Positions 1 to 8,513 of a stretch of DNA of 50,637 nt are shown here, one piece after another. A model generated the notes under the pieces. It was given only the letters and a program-made list of their open reading frames with translations. It made no database searches and was not told where the DNA came from. Within the stretch, counting starts at the first letter, position 1; every line of letters begins with the position of its first letter. The stretch comes from Prochlorococcus sp. AG-347-E23 (GTDB taxonomy: Bacteria; Cyanobacteriota; Cyanobacteriia; PCC-6307; Cyanobiaceae), in contig QCBH01000011.1 of assembly GCA_003281685.1 (NCBI GenBank), positions 1-50,637 on the forward strand, read 5' to 3'. A program made the position numbers and the translations under genes.

Positions 1-1
1 A

Positions 2-976
2 GAAAATGATATAAGACCAAATAAGCTATTTAACGAATATCTTCAACTAGCTAAAGAAGACTGTGAAATCTTTTTTAATAAAAAAGCTAATGTAAATTTT
101 AATTGTCCAATACATCCTGATATTCAAGGTACTGAAAAATTTTTAAAAAATGGTTTCATGTACAGGCAATGTTATAAATGTTCTTCCCTTTATGTTTCTC
201 CAAGACACCCTATAGAAAATTTTGAAAAATTTTATCTACAGGGTAAATCTGTTAAATTCTGGTCAGAAAAATTCTATAAAGAAACAGAAAAATCTCGGAA
301 AAAGAAACTTTGGGAACCAAAAGTTAATGATCTCATCAAACACCCTATACTAGAAAGGCCAATAAGCGAATATATAATTGTTGATATTGGAGGAGGATAT
401 GGTGTTTTTGCAGAAACAATAAAAAATGCAAATCCAAAAGAAGTAATAGTTATCGAACCCAATTCAAAGCTTGCTGGGATTTGTAGAAAGAAAGGAGTTT
501 ATGTTATTGAAAGCTTTTTTGAGAAAAAAATAAAAGATAAATTGCCAAAAGGGTTGAAAATATTTACAAGCTTTGAATTAATTGAACATTTATATGATCC
601 AAGACAATTTCTTCTTTCATTAAGAGAAATCATGAGTAAAGGGGATATTATTTATATGACAACACTTACTAGTTCGGGAATAGATATTAAAGAATTAAAT
701 GAAAATTCTAAAGCTATTACTCCACCTCACCATATTAATTTTCTATCTGTAAATGGAATAGAAGAACTTTTTGAAAGTGAAGGTTTTGAAGAAATTCAAA
801 TTACTACTCCTGGAAAGCTCGACTTGGATATACTAAAACAAAATAAAAAATTTATTAAAGAAGGTTTTTTATTGGATTTAATCAATTCATTCTCGGATGA
901 AAATATTGATCAACTACAAAAACTAATTGCAAAAAACAAGCTGAGCTCTCATATGTTAATCACTGCAAAATTATGA
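2..976 (+). CDS. Class I SAM-dependent methyltransferase with N-terminal Cys/His cluster (5' end outside window)
   Basis: The frame is open from the first base of the window, so this gene is cut at its 5' end. The ATG at 158 is internal: upstream codons continue without a stop and supply the first half (C-x2-H) of a Cys/His cluster whose second half is CYKC just after that ATG. Such zinc-ribbon-like heads are common on methyltransferases of polysaccharide and secondary-metabolite clusters. The Rossmann motif I is VDIGGGYGVFAE and an acidic motif VIEPN follows. Probably an O-, N- or C-methyltransferase acting on a nucleotide sugar or glycan; the substrate cannot be told. Its stop overlaps the start of the kdsB-like gene by 4 bases (ATGA), so the two are co-translated. 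Confidence 0.8.
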   Translation, partial: ENDIRPNKLFNEYLQLAKEDCEIFFNKKANVNFNCPIHPDIQGTEKFLKNGFMYRQCYKCSSLYVSPRHPIENFEKFYLQGKSVKFWSEKFYKETEKSRKKKLWEPKVNDLIKHPILERPISEYIIVDIGGGYGVFAETIKNANPKEVIVIEPNSKLAGICRKKGVYVIESFFEKKIKDKLPKGLKIFTSFELIEHLYDPRQFLLSLREIMSKGDIIYMTTLTSSGIDIKELNENSKAITPPHHINFLSVNGIEELFESEGFEEIQITTPGKLDLDILKQNKKFIKEGFLLDLINSFSDENIDQLQKLIAKNKLSSHMLITAKL

Positions 977-1725
977 AAAACATCTGCATTATTCCAGCGA
1001 GGATGGGAAGTACAAGATTTCCTGGTAAACCTTTATATAAAATAATGGGGAAAGAGTTAATTAAACACGTCTATGATAATTGCAAACAATCAAAATTATT
1101 CGAAGATATTATTATTGCTACACCAGATAAAGAAATTAGAAAATTTTGCGGAGATATTAATGCTAATTACATGATGACTTCTAAAGAACATATAAGAGCA
1201 TCAGATAGATGTAATGAAGTAATTAGAAATTTAGAAAAAAAAGGCGAATATTATGAAATTGTTACTATGGTACAAGGTGATGAACCGTTAGTATCTCATA
1301 AAGTTATTGATCAAATAACTAGCTCCCTTATTACAAACAAAAAGATTTTATGTGCAAACGGATTTGGACAAATAAAGTCTGATGAACTCAATAATAAAAA
1401 TATAATAAAAGTTGTAAAAGATATTGATGACAATGCAATATACATGTCAAGACAAAGCATACCTAATGATCCCATAATTAACATTAACGTCGGTAAACAA
1501 GTCTGTGTAATTCCTTTTAGAACAGAATTCTTAAAAACATATAGTAATCTAAAAGTTACTCCTTTAGAAATAGCGGAATCTATTGATATGCTTCGCATAA
1601 TTGAAAATGGCTTCAAGGTAAAGATGATAAATGTTGAGGGTTTTTTTCAACCAATAGATGTATTAAGTGATGTCAAAATTGTCGAATCTTTTTTAAAAAA
1701 AAGTTATAAATCAGGAGTGAAGTAG
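973..1725 (+). CDS. kdsB: CMP-KDO synthetase-like cytidylyltransferase
   Basis: This 250-residue protein has the full-length KdsB layout: N-terminal IPARMGSTRFPGKPL nucleotide-binding loop, the ASDRCNEV motif and VQGDEPL. KdsB activates 3-deoxy-ulosonic acids with CTP to give CMP-sugar donors in the cytosol. It overlaps the preceding methyltransferase by 4 bases. Its last 22 bases overlap, tail to tail, the 3' end of a pyruvate-type aldolase on the other strand. Because marine picocyanobacterial LPS is reported to lack KDO, the substrate may be a KDO-like acid made by the adjacent minus-strand genes; that is inference. Family assignment is secure, exact substrate is not. Confidence 0.85.
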   Translation: MKNICIIPARMGSTRFPGKPLYKIMGKELIKHVYDNCKQSKLFEDIIIATPDKEIRKFCGDINANYMMTSKEHIRASDRCNEVIRNLEKKGEYYEIVTMVQGDEPLVSHKVIDQITSSLITNKKILCANGFGQIKSDELNNKNIIKVVKDIDDNAIYMSRQSIPNDPIININVGKQVCVIPFRTEFLKTYSNLKVTPLEIAESIDMLRIIENGFKVKMINVEGFFQPIDVLSDVKIVESFLKKSYKSGVK

Positions 1726-2459
1726 GTTAACATAACAGAATCCATTGAATAAGCAATAAATGTTGAACCTTCATCAATAAGATTTTTTAATTTTAACTTT
1801 GATGGTTCTACCAAATGCATTCCAAAAGGAACATTATATTTTTTACATTTATTTTTTATTTTGTTTAAAGCACTTATAAAAATTTCAGACTGAAAATCTC
1901 CACATATACCTAAAGAAGCTGATAAATCATAAGGACCTATTAATATTGCATCAAGATATTCATAAGATAATATCTCTTCCAAATTTCCAACAGCGGTATT
2001 GGTTTCTATCATTGCAACTAAAAAAGGTCTAATTTTTTCTTGTATAGCATTTTGAAAATTAATTCCATATTGATTTGATCTTGAAAAGCCTACACCTCTT
2101 TCTCCAAAAGGTGGATAATTAATAGCATTCGATACATCTTCAAGTTGTTTGAGGGTTTCAATCATTGGTACTATGTATCCTAAAAAACCGCAATCAACTA
2201 CTTCTTTAACTGAAAAGATCTCTCTAGATTGCAGTCTCACAAAAGGTATTACTGAATTTAAAGTTATAGATCTAACTATGGATGGCAATTGTGATCGAGA
2301 AAAAGAACCATGTTCCATATCTACTACTATCCATTCATAAGTAAGGGATGCAGATAAAATCTCTGCTATTTCAGAGGATGGAATTTGCATCCAAGTCCCA
2401 ACTGAAGGGATTGATTTATTAATTGATGATCTAAGTTTTTTAATTAATAACATTTTCAA
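1704..2459 (-). CDS. HpcH/HpaI-family aldolase
   Basis: This class II pyruvate aldolase of 251 residues has the typical family length. Visible family residues include DMEHG (catalytic His region), VRL (substrate Arg), the YPP-x-GERGVG loop, MIET (metal-binding Glu) and IGPYDLSASLG (metal-binding Asp), so it should be active. These enzymes condense pyruvate with an aldehyde, or cleave the product, to form 2-keto-3-deoxy acids. The start overlaps the HAD phosphatase gene by 20 bases and forms a trio with it and the SIS isomerase. In that setting a biosynthetic role making a KDO-like acid is attractive; a catabolic role is less likely inside a polysaccharide island. Confidence 0.85.
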   Translation of the reverse strand: MKMLLIKKLRSSINKSIPSVGTWMQIPSSEIAEILSASLTYEWIVVDMEHGSFSRSQLPSIVRSITLNSVIPFVRLQSREIFSVKEVVDCGFLGYIVPMIETLKQLEDVSNAINYPPFGERGVGFSRSNQYGINFQNAIQEKIRPFLVAMIETNTAVGNLEEILSYEYLDAILIGPYDLSASLGICGDFQSEIFISALNKIKNKCKKYNVPFGMHLVEPSKLKLKNLIDEGSTFIAYSMDSVMLTYFTPDL

Positions 2460-3093
2460 AATCAGAAAATACGTAATTGCTGTAAGCTGGAGTTTTTAAT
2501 GCGTTTAAATTATAGGACCTGAATGCAAAATCTATATCAAAAGCCAATGCAGCTTGAGAATCGGAAATAGAATCTCCAAAAAAAATATACTCCCTAAGAA
2601 ACTCTTTTTTAAAAAATCTGCAGATATTTACTTCTTTAGAATTTGGACTCCCAAAAATATTTTGATGAGGTATGTTAATTTCTAATTTAGTACATAATTT
2701 TTTTATTTCACATTCAGGTGTGGCAGACACAATAAAAATATTATTTTTTTCCTTTATTTTTTCTAAGAACTGTATTATTCCCGGGACCCAATCTGATTCA
2801 AGAACAAGTTTAATTACAATTTCACTGAATCTTTTTAGATAATGATCGATCAATTCAGATGAAGAACCTAAATTGCAAAATTTTAAATATATTGGTATTT
2901 TTTCATATCTGCTTACACCTCCATTCATGAGGTGATGCTCTTCTATTAAACTTTTTGCAAATTCATAATTCTCAAATAACTTACAATAGGCTTTCTTCTT
3001 AGCATTTACAGAATCTTTAATGATGCCATCGAAATCAAAAATAAAATATTTATATTTCCCTAGAAAATAATTTTGATCAAAATTTAGAGGCAT
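2440..3093 (-). CDS. HAD-superfamily sugar phosphatase-like hydrolase
   Basis: This 217-residue HAD hydrolase carries motif I FDFDGIIKDS with the nucleophile and acid/base Asp pair. Motif II is FIVSATPE and motif IV is FFGDSISD. The cap inserted after motif I is helical, as in phosphoglycolate- and beta-phosphoglucomutase-type phosphatases. It probably dephosphorylates a sugar phosphate made in the same operon, comparable in role to KdsC or GmhB. The gene lies 8 bases downstream of the SIS isomerase gene and overlaps the aldolase gene, which suggests translational coupling. Substrate is unknown. Confidence 0.75.
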   Translation of the reverse strand: MPLNFDQNYFLGKYKYFIFDFDGIIKDSVNAKKKAYCKLFENYEFAKSLIEEHHLMNGGVSRYEKIPIYLKFCNLGSSSELIDHYLKRFSEIVIKLVLESDWVPGIIQFLEKIKEKNNIFIVSATPECEIKKLCTKLEINIPHQNIFGSPNSKEVNICRFFKKEFLREYIFFGDSISDSQAALAFDIDFAFRSYNLNALKTPAYSNYVFSDFENVIN

Positions 3094-3101
3094 ATATCTT
3101 T

Positions 3102-3719
3102 TTAATATGAATAATCATCTATCTTTTGTCTTTTAATTGAGTTTGAAATTGTAGGGCAACAAAAACCAGCACCATGTATTAGTTGATAAAAAAGAGATAA
3201 AGTAAGTACTTCACTAGTATGGTACTCATCAACATTTAAAATAACTGTATTATAATCTCCTTTAATTTTTGGCTGTTGTGCAGATATTAAGCATGCTTTG
3301 CAACCATTTTTAATCGCCAAATCTAGAGCTAAGCAAATATTTTTAGAATAACCTGATGAACTTACTCCAATTAACATGGTATGAGACATTAACTCTTCTG
3401 ATAATCCTCTTAAGCTAATAGTTAACCAATTCTTAACCCAATGATCATGAGAAACATCATTAATGAGTGAACTAGCTAGGATTCCGCTACCAGGTGCAGA
3501 AGCAGATTTATTCGTAAGACGAGCAATATCAATAGCCCCATGATCACAAACAGCTAAATTACCTCCGTTTCCAACTGTAAGAATTCTAGAAGAAAAGTTA
3601 AAGTCACTCTGAACTTTTGCCCATGTTTCAGATGATACAATCTTTTCGAATTTTTTATCGAAGTTAGAAAAACCTGGAATTAAATCATATGATTGTTCTG
3701 GAAGATTTGTTGATGTCAT
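3102..3719 (-). CDS. SIS-domain phosphosugar isomerase (GmhA-like)
   Basis: A single SIS domain of 205 residues. The phosphate-binding turn VGNGGNLAVCDHGA resembles the GmhA GNGGSA loop. The second SIS signature GVSSSGYSKN follows near residue 130, and the C-terminal HTSEVLTLSLFYQLIH helix matches the active-site helix of the GmhA/DiaA group. It is expected to interconvert aldose and ketose phosphates, for example sedoheptulose-7-P or a pentulose-P. It is the first gene of a tight three-gene minus-strand unit with phosphatase and aldolase. A DiaA-type regulator is less likely in this context. Confidence 0.75.
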   Translation of the reverse strand: MTSTNLPEQSYDLIPGFSNFDKKFEKIVSSETWAKVQSDFNFSSRILTVGNGGNLAVCDHGAIDIARLTNKSASAPGSGILASSLINDVSHDHWVKNWLTISLRGLSEELMSHTMLIGVSSSGYSKNICLALDLAIKNGCKACLISAQQPKIKGDYNTVILNVDEYHTSEVLTLSLFYQLIHGAGFCCPTISNSIKRQKIDDYSY

Positions 3720-3767
3720 TTAAAAGATTTTTAGTATCGAATATGAAATAAATAAACTATTTCCTGA

Positions 3768-3773
3768 ATTATA
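3768..3773 (-). promoter_or_regulatory. Candidate -10 element upstream of the SIS-HAD-aldolase unit
   Basis: A perfect TATAAT reads on the minus strand about 50 bases upstream of the SIS gene ATG, inside a 142-base AT-rich gap. No good -35 hexamer is visible at the usual distance. Such a box can occur by chance in DNA this AT-rich, so this is only a candidate. Confidence 0.3.
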
Positions 3774-3861
3774 TATATTTTTAATAGTTTTTTGAGTTTT
3801 AAAAATCAATTAAACATATATATATTTAAAGTTATTTAGCTAGAAAATTTAAAAAATTTTC

Positions 3862-5286
3862 CTATACCAAATCAAGAAGGAATACATCTTTTTTATAAAC
3901 CTTAACTCTTATATCATTTTGGAAAGAAGATAATTTTTTTATTACTTTCAATCTTTCTTTGAAATCATATAAACTTAGGCTAGGTTGTTTTCTTTTTTTA
4001 TAATAAAGGAAAGACTTTAAAGATAGGTGTCTATATTTTTTTGGGGCTAATTTCTGCCAGAAAGGTAATAATGATGCAATTAACAAAATATTCTGTTTAA
4101 ATCGGCCAAATTTATATTTAAAGTGTGTACCATCTTTAAATTTTTTAGTTATTTTTATATTTTTATATATTTTTTCGATTGCATCCATAATTTTTTCTGA
4201 TGAATTTATTTTGTTTCTTTCAAATATTAATTTATCAATATAGTTTTTATCTATAGGTGATAAATATGAGCCATTACTTAGAAATTCTCTGAAAGACGTA
4301 ACTAAATCATTTAAGTTTGTGAAAACAGTAGAAGCTCTTCTTGAATCTTCCAAATCATAACTTTTTATGGATTTTGGGAGTTCTGGAACCAAAGTCACAG
4401 TTGGTATATTAAGAATATTTGATTGAATTGCGCAAGTACTACCATACTGAATTAAAACCTTAGATTCACTTAACCAATCAATAATTGATCCATCAGTTCT
4501 AATTTCAACATTATCAAGAACTTTAATCAATTCCTGCCACATTTGAAGGCTTTCACTTGGATGAGGTCTAAGTATAATTTTTTCTTCTGGGAAATTTTTA
4601 CTAAGCTCTATTACTAATTTTTTGTAATAGGGAATTAAGAACATTCCAAGTTGATAAGTATCATTAAAGTATTTATTAAATTCTTCGAGAGAATTTGAAC
4701 CATTTTTTATCCCCGCTTCATCCTTAGAGAGATTATATTGTCCTTCTTCTCCCAGAGCATGATTTTCATTGCCAAAACTAGTAGCAATTAGAATATATTT
4801 TGGAATATACTTTTCTTCCCTTTCTTGGCTAATTAATTCCCAATGATCAGCTCTTGGGCTGCCAGTTACTTCACATTTCTCCTCGAATTCCGTTCCAAAA
4901 ACATCTATGAAATCTGATTTTTGTTTTTCGCCCCAAAAAAATACTTTCTTTGCTAGTTTTAATGAATTTTTACAAAATCTCATTTTATACTCCATCCCCG
5001 GTCTTTGCAATAAGCCCTCTGCGTCTTGCGAAAACAACAAATTACCATTATTCACTATTCTTTTCTGAAGATTTATTTGACCTGGTGTGATACTTTTTAA
5101 AAAATAGACCCCCAGCTCATTAGATTCAATACTTTCTGTAATCTTTCTTTGGGATCCAATTACGACCTTCCACCCTCTTGAAACAGCTTCTAAGGATAAA
5201 AGCAAAGCACCATCAATTTCTCTATCAATAATTTCTAATGGGATATAAATAATCTTGTTTAACAATCCTTTTCTCTTTTTAGACAT
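3862..5286 (-). CDS. Surface carbohydrate biosynthesis protein, GT-B/CDP-glycerophosphotransferase-like fold
   Basis: A 474-residue protein beginning IIYIPLEIIDREIDGALLLS and containing SPRAD near residue 145, ILRPHPSE near 240 and a QYGSTCAIQS motif near 282. This pattern is seen in a family annotated as surface carbohydrate biosynthesis proteins, related to capsule and CDP-glycerol glycerophosphotransferase-type enzymes with a GT-B fold. The basic C-terminal tail may contact the membrane. It may be the transferase for one of the CMP-activated acidic sugars made in this island, but nothing in the sequence fixes donor or acceptor. It lies 89 bases downstream of the nine-gene nonulosonate operon and 142 bases upstream of the SIS trio. 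Confidence 0.65.
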   Translation of the reverse strand: MSKKRKGLLNKIIYIPLEIIDREIDGALLLSLEAVSRGWKVVIGSQRKITESIESNELGVYFLKSITPGQINLQKRIVNNGNLLFSQDAEGLLQRPGMEYKMRFCKNSLKLAKKVFFWGEKQKSDFIDVFGTEFEEKCEVTGSPRADHWELISQEREEKYIPKYILIATSFGNENHALGEEGQYNLSKDEAGIKNGSNSLEEFNKYFNDTYQLGMFLIPYYKKLVIELSKNFPEEKIILRPHPSESLQMWQELIKVLDNVEIRTDGSIIDWLSESKVLIQYGSTCAIQSNILNIPTVTLVPELPKSIKSYDLEDSRRASTVFTNLNDLVTSFREFLSNGSYLSPIDKNYIDKLIFERNKINSSEKIMDAIEKIYKNIKITKKFKDGTHFKYKFGRFKQNILLIASLLPFWQKLAPKKYRHLSLKSFLYYKKRKQPSLSLYDFKERLKVIKKLSSFQNDIRVKVYKKDVFLLDLV

Positions 5287-5375
5287 CTACTAAAGAGTAA
5301 ATTAAAAATATAACATATCGAATTTTTTTCCTAATTAAAATTAAGTAAAAAATTTGTACTTAAAATACTATAAAA

Positions 5376-6104
5376 TCATATCTTCTTGGCAACTATAAAT
5401 ATTTGACCCTTGAATGGATTATTGGATACTTTACCATTTTTATAGTTAATATATCTAACTTTTATCAAAGCAAATCCACTAATTTTTAACGCCTTTTTAA
5501 TTTCTGAGGGAGAAAAAATATGTCCATAACCTTTAATTATTTTTCCTTTAATTTTCCATTTAGTTTTAACGTCACCACGAGTTCTTTTAAAAAAAAGTAA
5601 ATCAACGAAAAATCTGTATATCGCAGTTAGATGACCATAAGAGGATGCATTTAATCTGTTATTCACATCCAATATAAAAATGCCACCTGGTTTTAAATAA
5701 TCTCTAACATTTTTAAGAGTGACAATCAAATCAACTTTATCAGGAATATGACCTAGTACATTCCATAATGAAGTAGCAACATCAAAATAAGAGTCGAATC
5801 CAGATAGTTTTTCTTGACCACATATATTAAAGGATTTTATATTATTTAATTTTTTAAGTTTTTCATACATTCCTTGACTAGGTTCAATACATATAAGTTC
5901 TTCTGACTCCCCCTCAATAAAAAGTGAATGAATCCTTTTCCCATCTCCTGAACCAATATCAATTATTTTTTTACTTTTTATAAAATTTTTAACCAAATAA
6001 TTTATTGAATCAATATATTTTTTATTCTTTAAGGAAATCTCATCATATTCTTTAGCTATTGAACTGTAAGCATCTAAAGCAATTTTTTGATTTATTTTTA
6101 CCAT
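5376..6104 (-). CDS. Class I SAM-dependent methyltransferase
   Basis: This 242-residue protein has SAM-binding motif I IIDIGSGDGKRI at about residue 48 and an ICIEPSQGM acidic loop. A post-I motif DVATSLWNVLGHI and a GGIFILDVNNR strand follow. It is the last gene of the nine-gene minus-strand operon and overlaps the SDR gene start side by 7 bases. Given its company it most likely methylates the acidic sugar or the finished glycan. An N-methylated acetamidino nonulosonate is one possibility, by analogy with derivatives known from Campylobacter and Legionella. The substrate is inference. Confidence 0.78.
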   Translation of the reverse strand: MVKINQKIALDAYSSIAKEYDEISLKNKKYIDSINYLVKNFIKSKKIIDIGSGDGKRIHSLFIEGESEELICIEPSQGMYEKLKKLNNIKSFNICGQEKLSGFDSYFDVATSLWNVLGHIPDKVDLIVTLKNVRDYLKPGGIFILDVNNRLNASSYGHLTAIYRFFVDLLFFKRTRGDVKTKWKIKGKIIKGYGHIFSPSEIKKALKISGFALIKVRYINYKNGKVSNNPFKGQIFIVAKKI

Positions 6105-6856
6105 GAAGTAAAACCTCCATCGAGCAGAAAGTTTTGACCTGTAATATATGAAGATTCTTTGCTAGCTAAAAAAAGAACTAAATTAGAAACATCTTCCTCT
6201 CTACAAAATTTGTTTAAAGGAACTCTTTCTATATATCTTTTTACGAAGATATCTTCTTGCCCTCTATATACTCCACCAGGAGAAATCATATTTACTCTTA
6301 TTGACGGAGATAAAATAGTGCTTAACCACCTTGTAATTCCTAGTAAGCCCGATTTTGACGCAGTATAACTTCCAGGATTATTCATATTAGTAGATTCATA
6401 CAAATCAGGATTTGGGCCTATCTGAGTGTACATAGTTCCAATATTTATAATTGATGCAATCTTGGATTGCATAAGGTTTGAGTGAAGTGTCTGTACAAGA
6501 AAAAAGGGGGCAATCAAGTTTACTTTTATAACCTGCTCCCAAGCTTCCACTGTCTCTCCCTTAAAATTTGTATCAAAGCCATTAATATCTCCATAATAAG
6601 CAGCATTATTTACTAATAAATCAATTTTTTCATCAGCCCCAATAACTGACTTAATAATTTCTAATGACTTATTTTTTGACAAATCAACTGCAATGTTTTT
6701 TGAATTATTTTGAATTTTTAATTTAAGAAAATCTTTATTTAAAAAAGCATTTTCTAAATCAACACAGTAAACAAAATAATCATTAGCAATTAAATTCTTA
6801 ACAATTTCTCTTCCTATGTAGCCACATGCTCCAGTTACAACAGCTATTTTACTCAT
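6098..6856 (-). CDS. Short-chain dehydrogenase/reductase, PtmA-like
   Basis: Classical SDR of 252 residues: N-terminal TGACGYIG cofactor motif, LLVNNAAYYG, catalytic SYTASKSG (Tyr-x3-Lys) and a C-terminal SSYITGQNFLLDGG that is typical of the family. It overlaps the CMP-sugar synthetase gene by 4 bases. SDRs paired with a NeuA-type gene are a recurrent feature of legionaminic-acid loci, where the Campylobacter counterpart is PtmA. Its precise reaction is not established even there. Confidence is high for SDR and moderate for the PtmA role. Confidence 0.8.
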   Translation of the reverse strand: MSKIAVVTGACGYIGREIVKNLIANDYFVYCVDLENAFLNKDFLKLKIQNNSKNIAVDLSKNKSLEIIKSVIGADEKIDLLVNNAAYYGDINGFDTNFKGETVEAWEQVIKVNLIAPFFLVQTLHSNLMQSKIASIINIGTMYTQIGPNPDLYESTNMNNPGSYTASKSGLLGITRWLSTILSPSIRVNMISPGGVYRGQEDIFVKRYIERVPLNKFCREEDVSNLVLFLASKESSYITGQNFLLDGGFTSW

Positions 6857-7530
6857 AATTTTTTTGAATTTACAATTAAGTTTGCTAATTGCAAATCCCA
6901 GGGAGTATCAATATCAATTGATCTTTCCTCTGGTATATCTAGCCATCCAACCCGTCCCGATAGCAGCCCATTATTTGAATTAATGTATTCGAATGTCGTC
7001 AAATAAAGTACCGTGAGAATATCAAAAAATTGCGGAGCATCCTGTCTCCTATATATGTTTTTTGAGTAAGTTAGTGTTTTCATATCTCCATTTTTATTCT
7101 CGGTAACCATATTTAAATATGGGTTTCTTGAGCTTTTTTTTCTTGTCATAATTATATCGTACTTTTTTGTACTCCATAATTTAAGCGCTTTGTCAATATC
7201 TTTATTCTCACGGAATGGAGATGTTACCGGAGTAACTAAAAAAGGTTCGTCCTTTTTCAAGGATAAATATCTACAGCAATGTTTCCAAACATCTATCTCA
7301 TTTGCCTTATCAGTTGCCAACTCTCGAGGCCTTTCTATAAAAGTCACATTTTCTCTTAATGCAATTTTTGCGATATCATCACTATCAGTTGAAACAAATA
7401 TTTTATCGATATTATTATTTGACTTGATTTTTTGTATCGAATATGAAAGAAGATTGGAATTTTCAAATTCTGCTATATTTTTTTTTGGTATTCCTTTAGA
7501 ACCTCCGCGAACACATATAAAGACCTTCAT
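6853..7530 (-). CDS. Acylneuraminate/legionaminate cytidylyltransferase
   Basis: NeuA/LegF-type CMP-nonulosonate synthetase of 225 residues. It has the N-terminal VRGGSKGIPKKNI nucleotide loop, STDSDDIAKIA and RPRELATD, followed by TPVTSPFR and a DIDTPWDLQLA C-terminal element. It uses CTP and a nonulosonic acid to make the CMP-sugar used by glycosyltransferases. The gene sits between the Gfo/Idh gene (2-base gap) and the SDR gene (4-base overlap). Substrate is most likely a legionaminic-acid-type sugar because legB, legC and ptmE homologues are encoded on the divergent operon. Confidence 0.87.
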   Translation of the reverse strand: MKVFICVRGGSKGIPKKNIAEFENSNLLSYSIQKIKSNNNIDKIFVSTDSDDIAKIALRENVTFIERPRELATDKANEIDVWKHCCRYLSLKKDEPFLVTPVTSPFRENKDIDKALKLWSTKKYDIIMTRKKSSRNPYLNMVTENKNGDMKTLTYSKNIYRRQDAPQFFDILTVLYLTTFEYINSNNGLLSGRVGWLDIPEERSIDIDTPWDLQLANLIVNSKKL

Positions 7531-7532
7531 TA

Positions 7533-8513
7533 TTAAACCTTAATCCATTCAGAAAATTTATCTGACTCAATTGCAGCTTTAATAATATTCATTGTTTTAT
7601 TAGCATCATTTAAAGAGGCTGGTTCTACTAATTTTATTTTCTCATAATTTGCAGTGTTATTTAGAGTATGAAGCTGGTTTACATATAAAGAATTGAAGGA
7701 GGGTATTGTGACATCAATGTTTTCAAAAGAGTTGTTCAGAGTTAATTCTAGTTTTCTTGATACAAAATTTGCTTCAATAATTCCATTTTTAAAATAAAGA
7801 CAAAATCCTAATTTTGCTGGATTGGCAATAAAGTCTAGGTCTAAATTTATTTGAGCTTTGTTAAATTTTAATTTTAGTGAACAATAATCTTCTGTATCAA
7901 TATCTAAATCAGTCAACTTTTGAAGATCACATAATACTGAAACTGGCGTTTCTCCTAATAGATAAGTTATGTAATCAATTTCATGAGACAACTCATGAAG
8001 AGGTCCTCCCCCTAATTTCTTTTGGGCACTTACAGTCTTTCTATAATTAATTGATGGTCTCCAATCTGGTAAAAATTGTCCTGCCCAGACCCTACCATAA
8101 TAAAGATCACCTAAATTACCTGATTTAATAATTTCTTTCGTTTTATAAATAATTGGATCGAATCTCAAGATATATCCAATAAATATTTTCTCCCAATTAT
8201 TTTTTTTTAATAAAAAATTTTTTTCATCGAAAGCACTATAAAGAGGCTTCTCAATAAGTATTTTCTTGCAATTTTCATTTACAGAATTTAGGTGTTTCTG
8301 GTGCATCGATGCTGGTGAGGCTACATATACTAAATTAAAAATTTCACTTGAATCAATTTTATTCTTTAAAATAACTCTTTCATTACAAAATAAATTGTCT
8401 TTCCTAGTACTATATTTAGTTATTATCGAAACATTTGCATCTTTAAATTCACTAAGAATATTTTGTGTATGACGCTTTCCAATACTTCCTCCACCAATAA
8501 CAAGAGCTTTCAT
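7533..8513 (-). CDS. Gfo/Idh/MocA-family oxidoreductase
   Basis: A 326-residue NAD(P)-dependent oxidoreductase with N-terminal VIGGGSIGKRH dinucleotide motif, the ILIEKPL catalytic Lys segment near residue 92 and GGGPLHELSHEIDY, which contains the family active-site His. The C-terminal half shows the expected mixed-strand substrate domain. It is embedded between the nonulosonate synthase gene (4-base overlap) and the CMP transferase gene, so it probably oxidises or reduces a pathway sugar or precursor. Such genes occur in many sialic-acid-like clusters, but their reaction is rarely known, and it is not deducible here. Confidence 0.82.
   Translation of the reverse strand: MKALVIGGGSIGKRHTQNILSEFKDANVSIITKYSTRKDNLFCNERVILKNKIDSSEIFNLVYVASPASMHQKHLNSVNENCKKILIEKPLYSAFDEKNFLLKKNNWEKIFIGYILRFDPIIYKTKEIIKSGNLGDLYYGRVWAGQFLPDWRPSINYRKTVSAQKKLGGGPLHELSHEIDYITYLLGETPVSVLCDLQKLTDLDIDTEDYCSLKLKFNKAQINLDLDFIANPAKLGFCLYFKNGIIEANFVSRKLELTLNNSFENIDVTIPSFNSLYVNQLHTLNNTANYEKIKLVEPASLNDANKTMNIIKAAIESDKFSEWIKV

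Noticed and set aside
1311..1616. Minus-strand open frame of 101 codons inside the kdsB-like gene
   Set aside because: Antisense to a clear KdsB sequence; hydrophobic composition is what antisense of an AT-rich gene usually gives.
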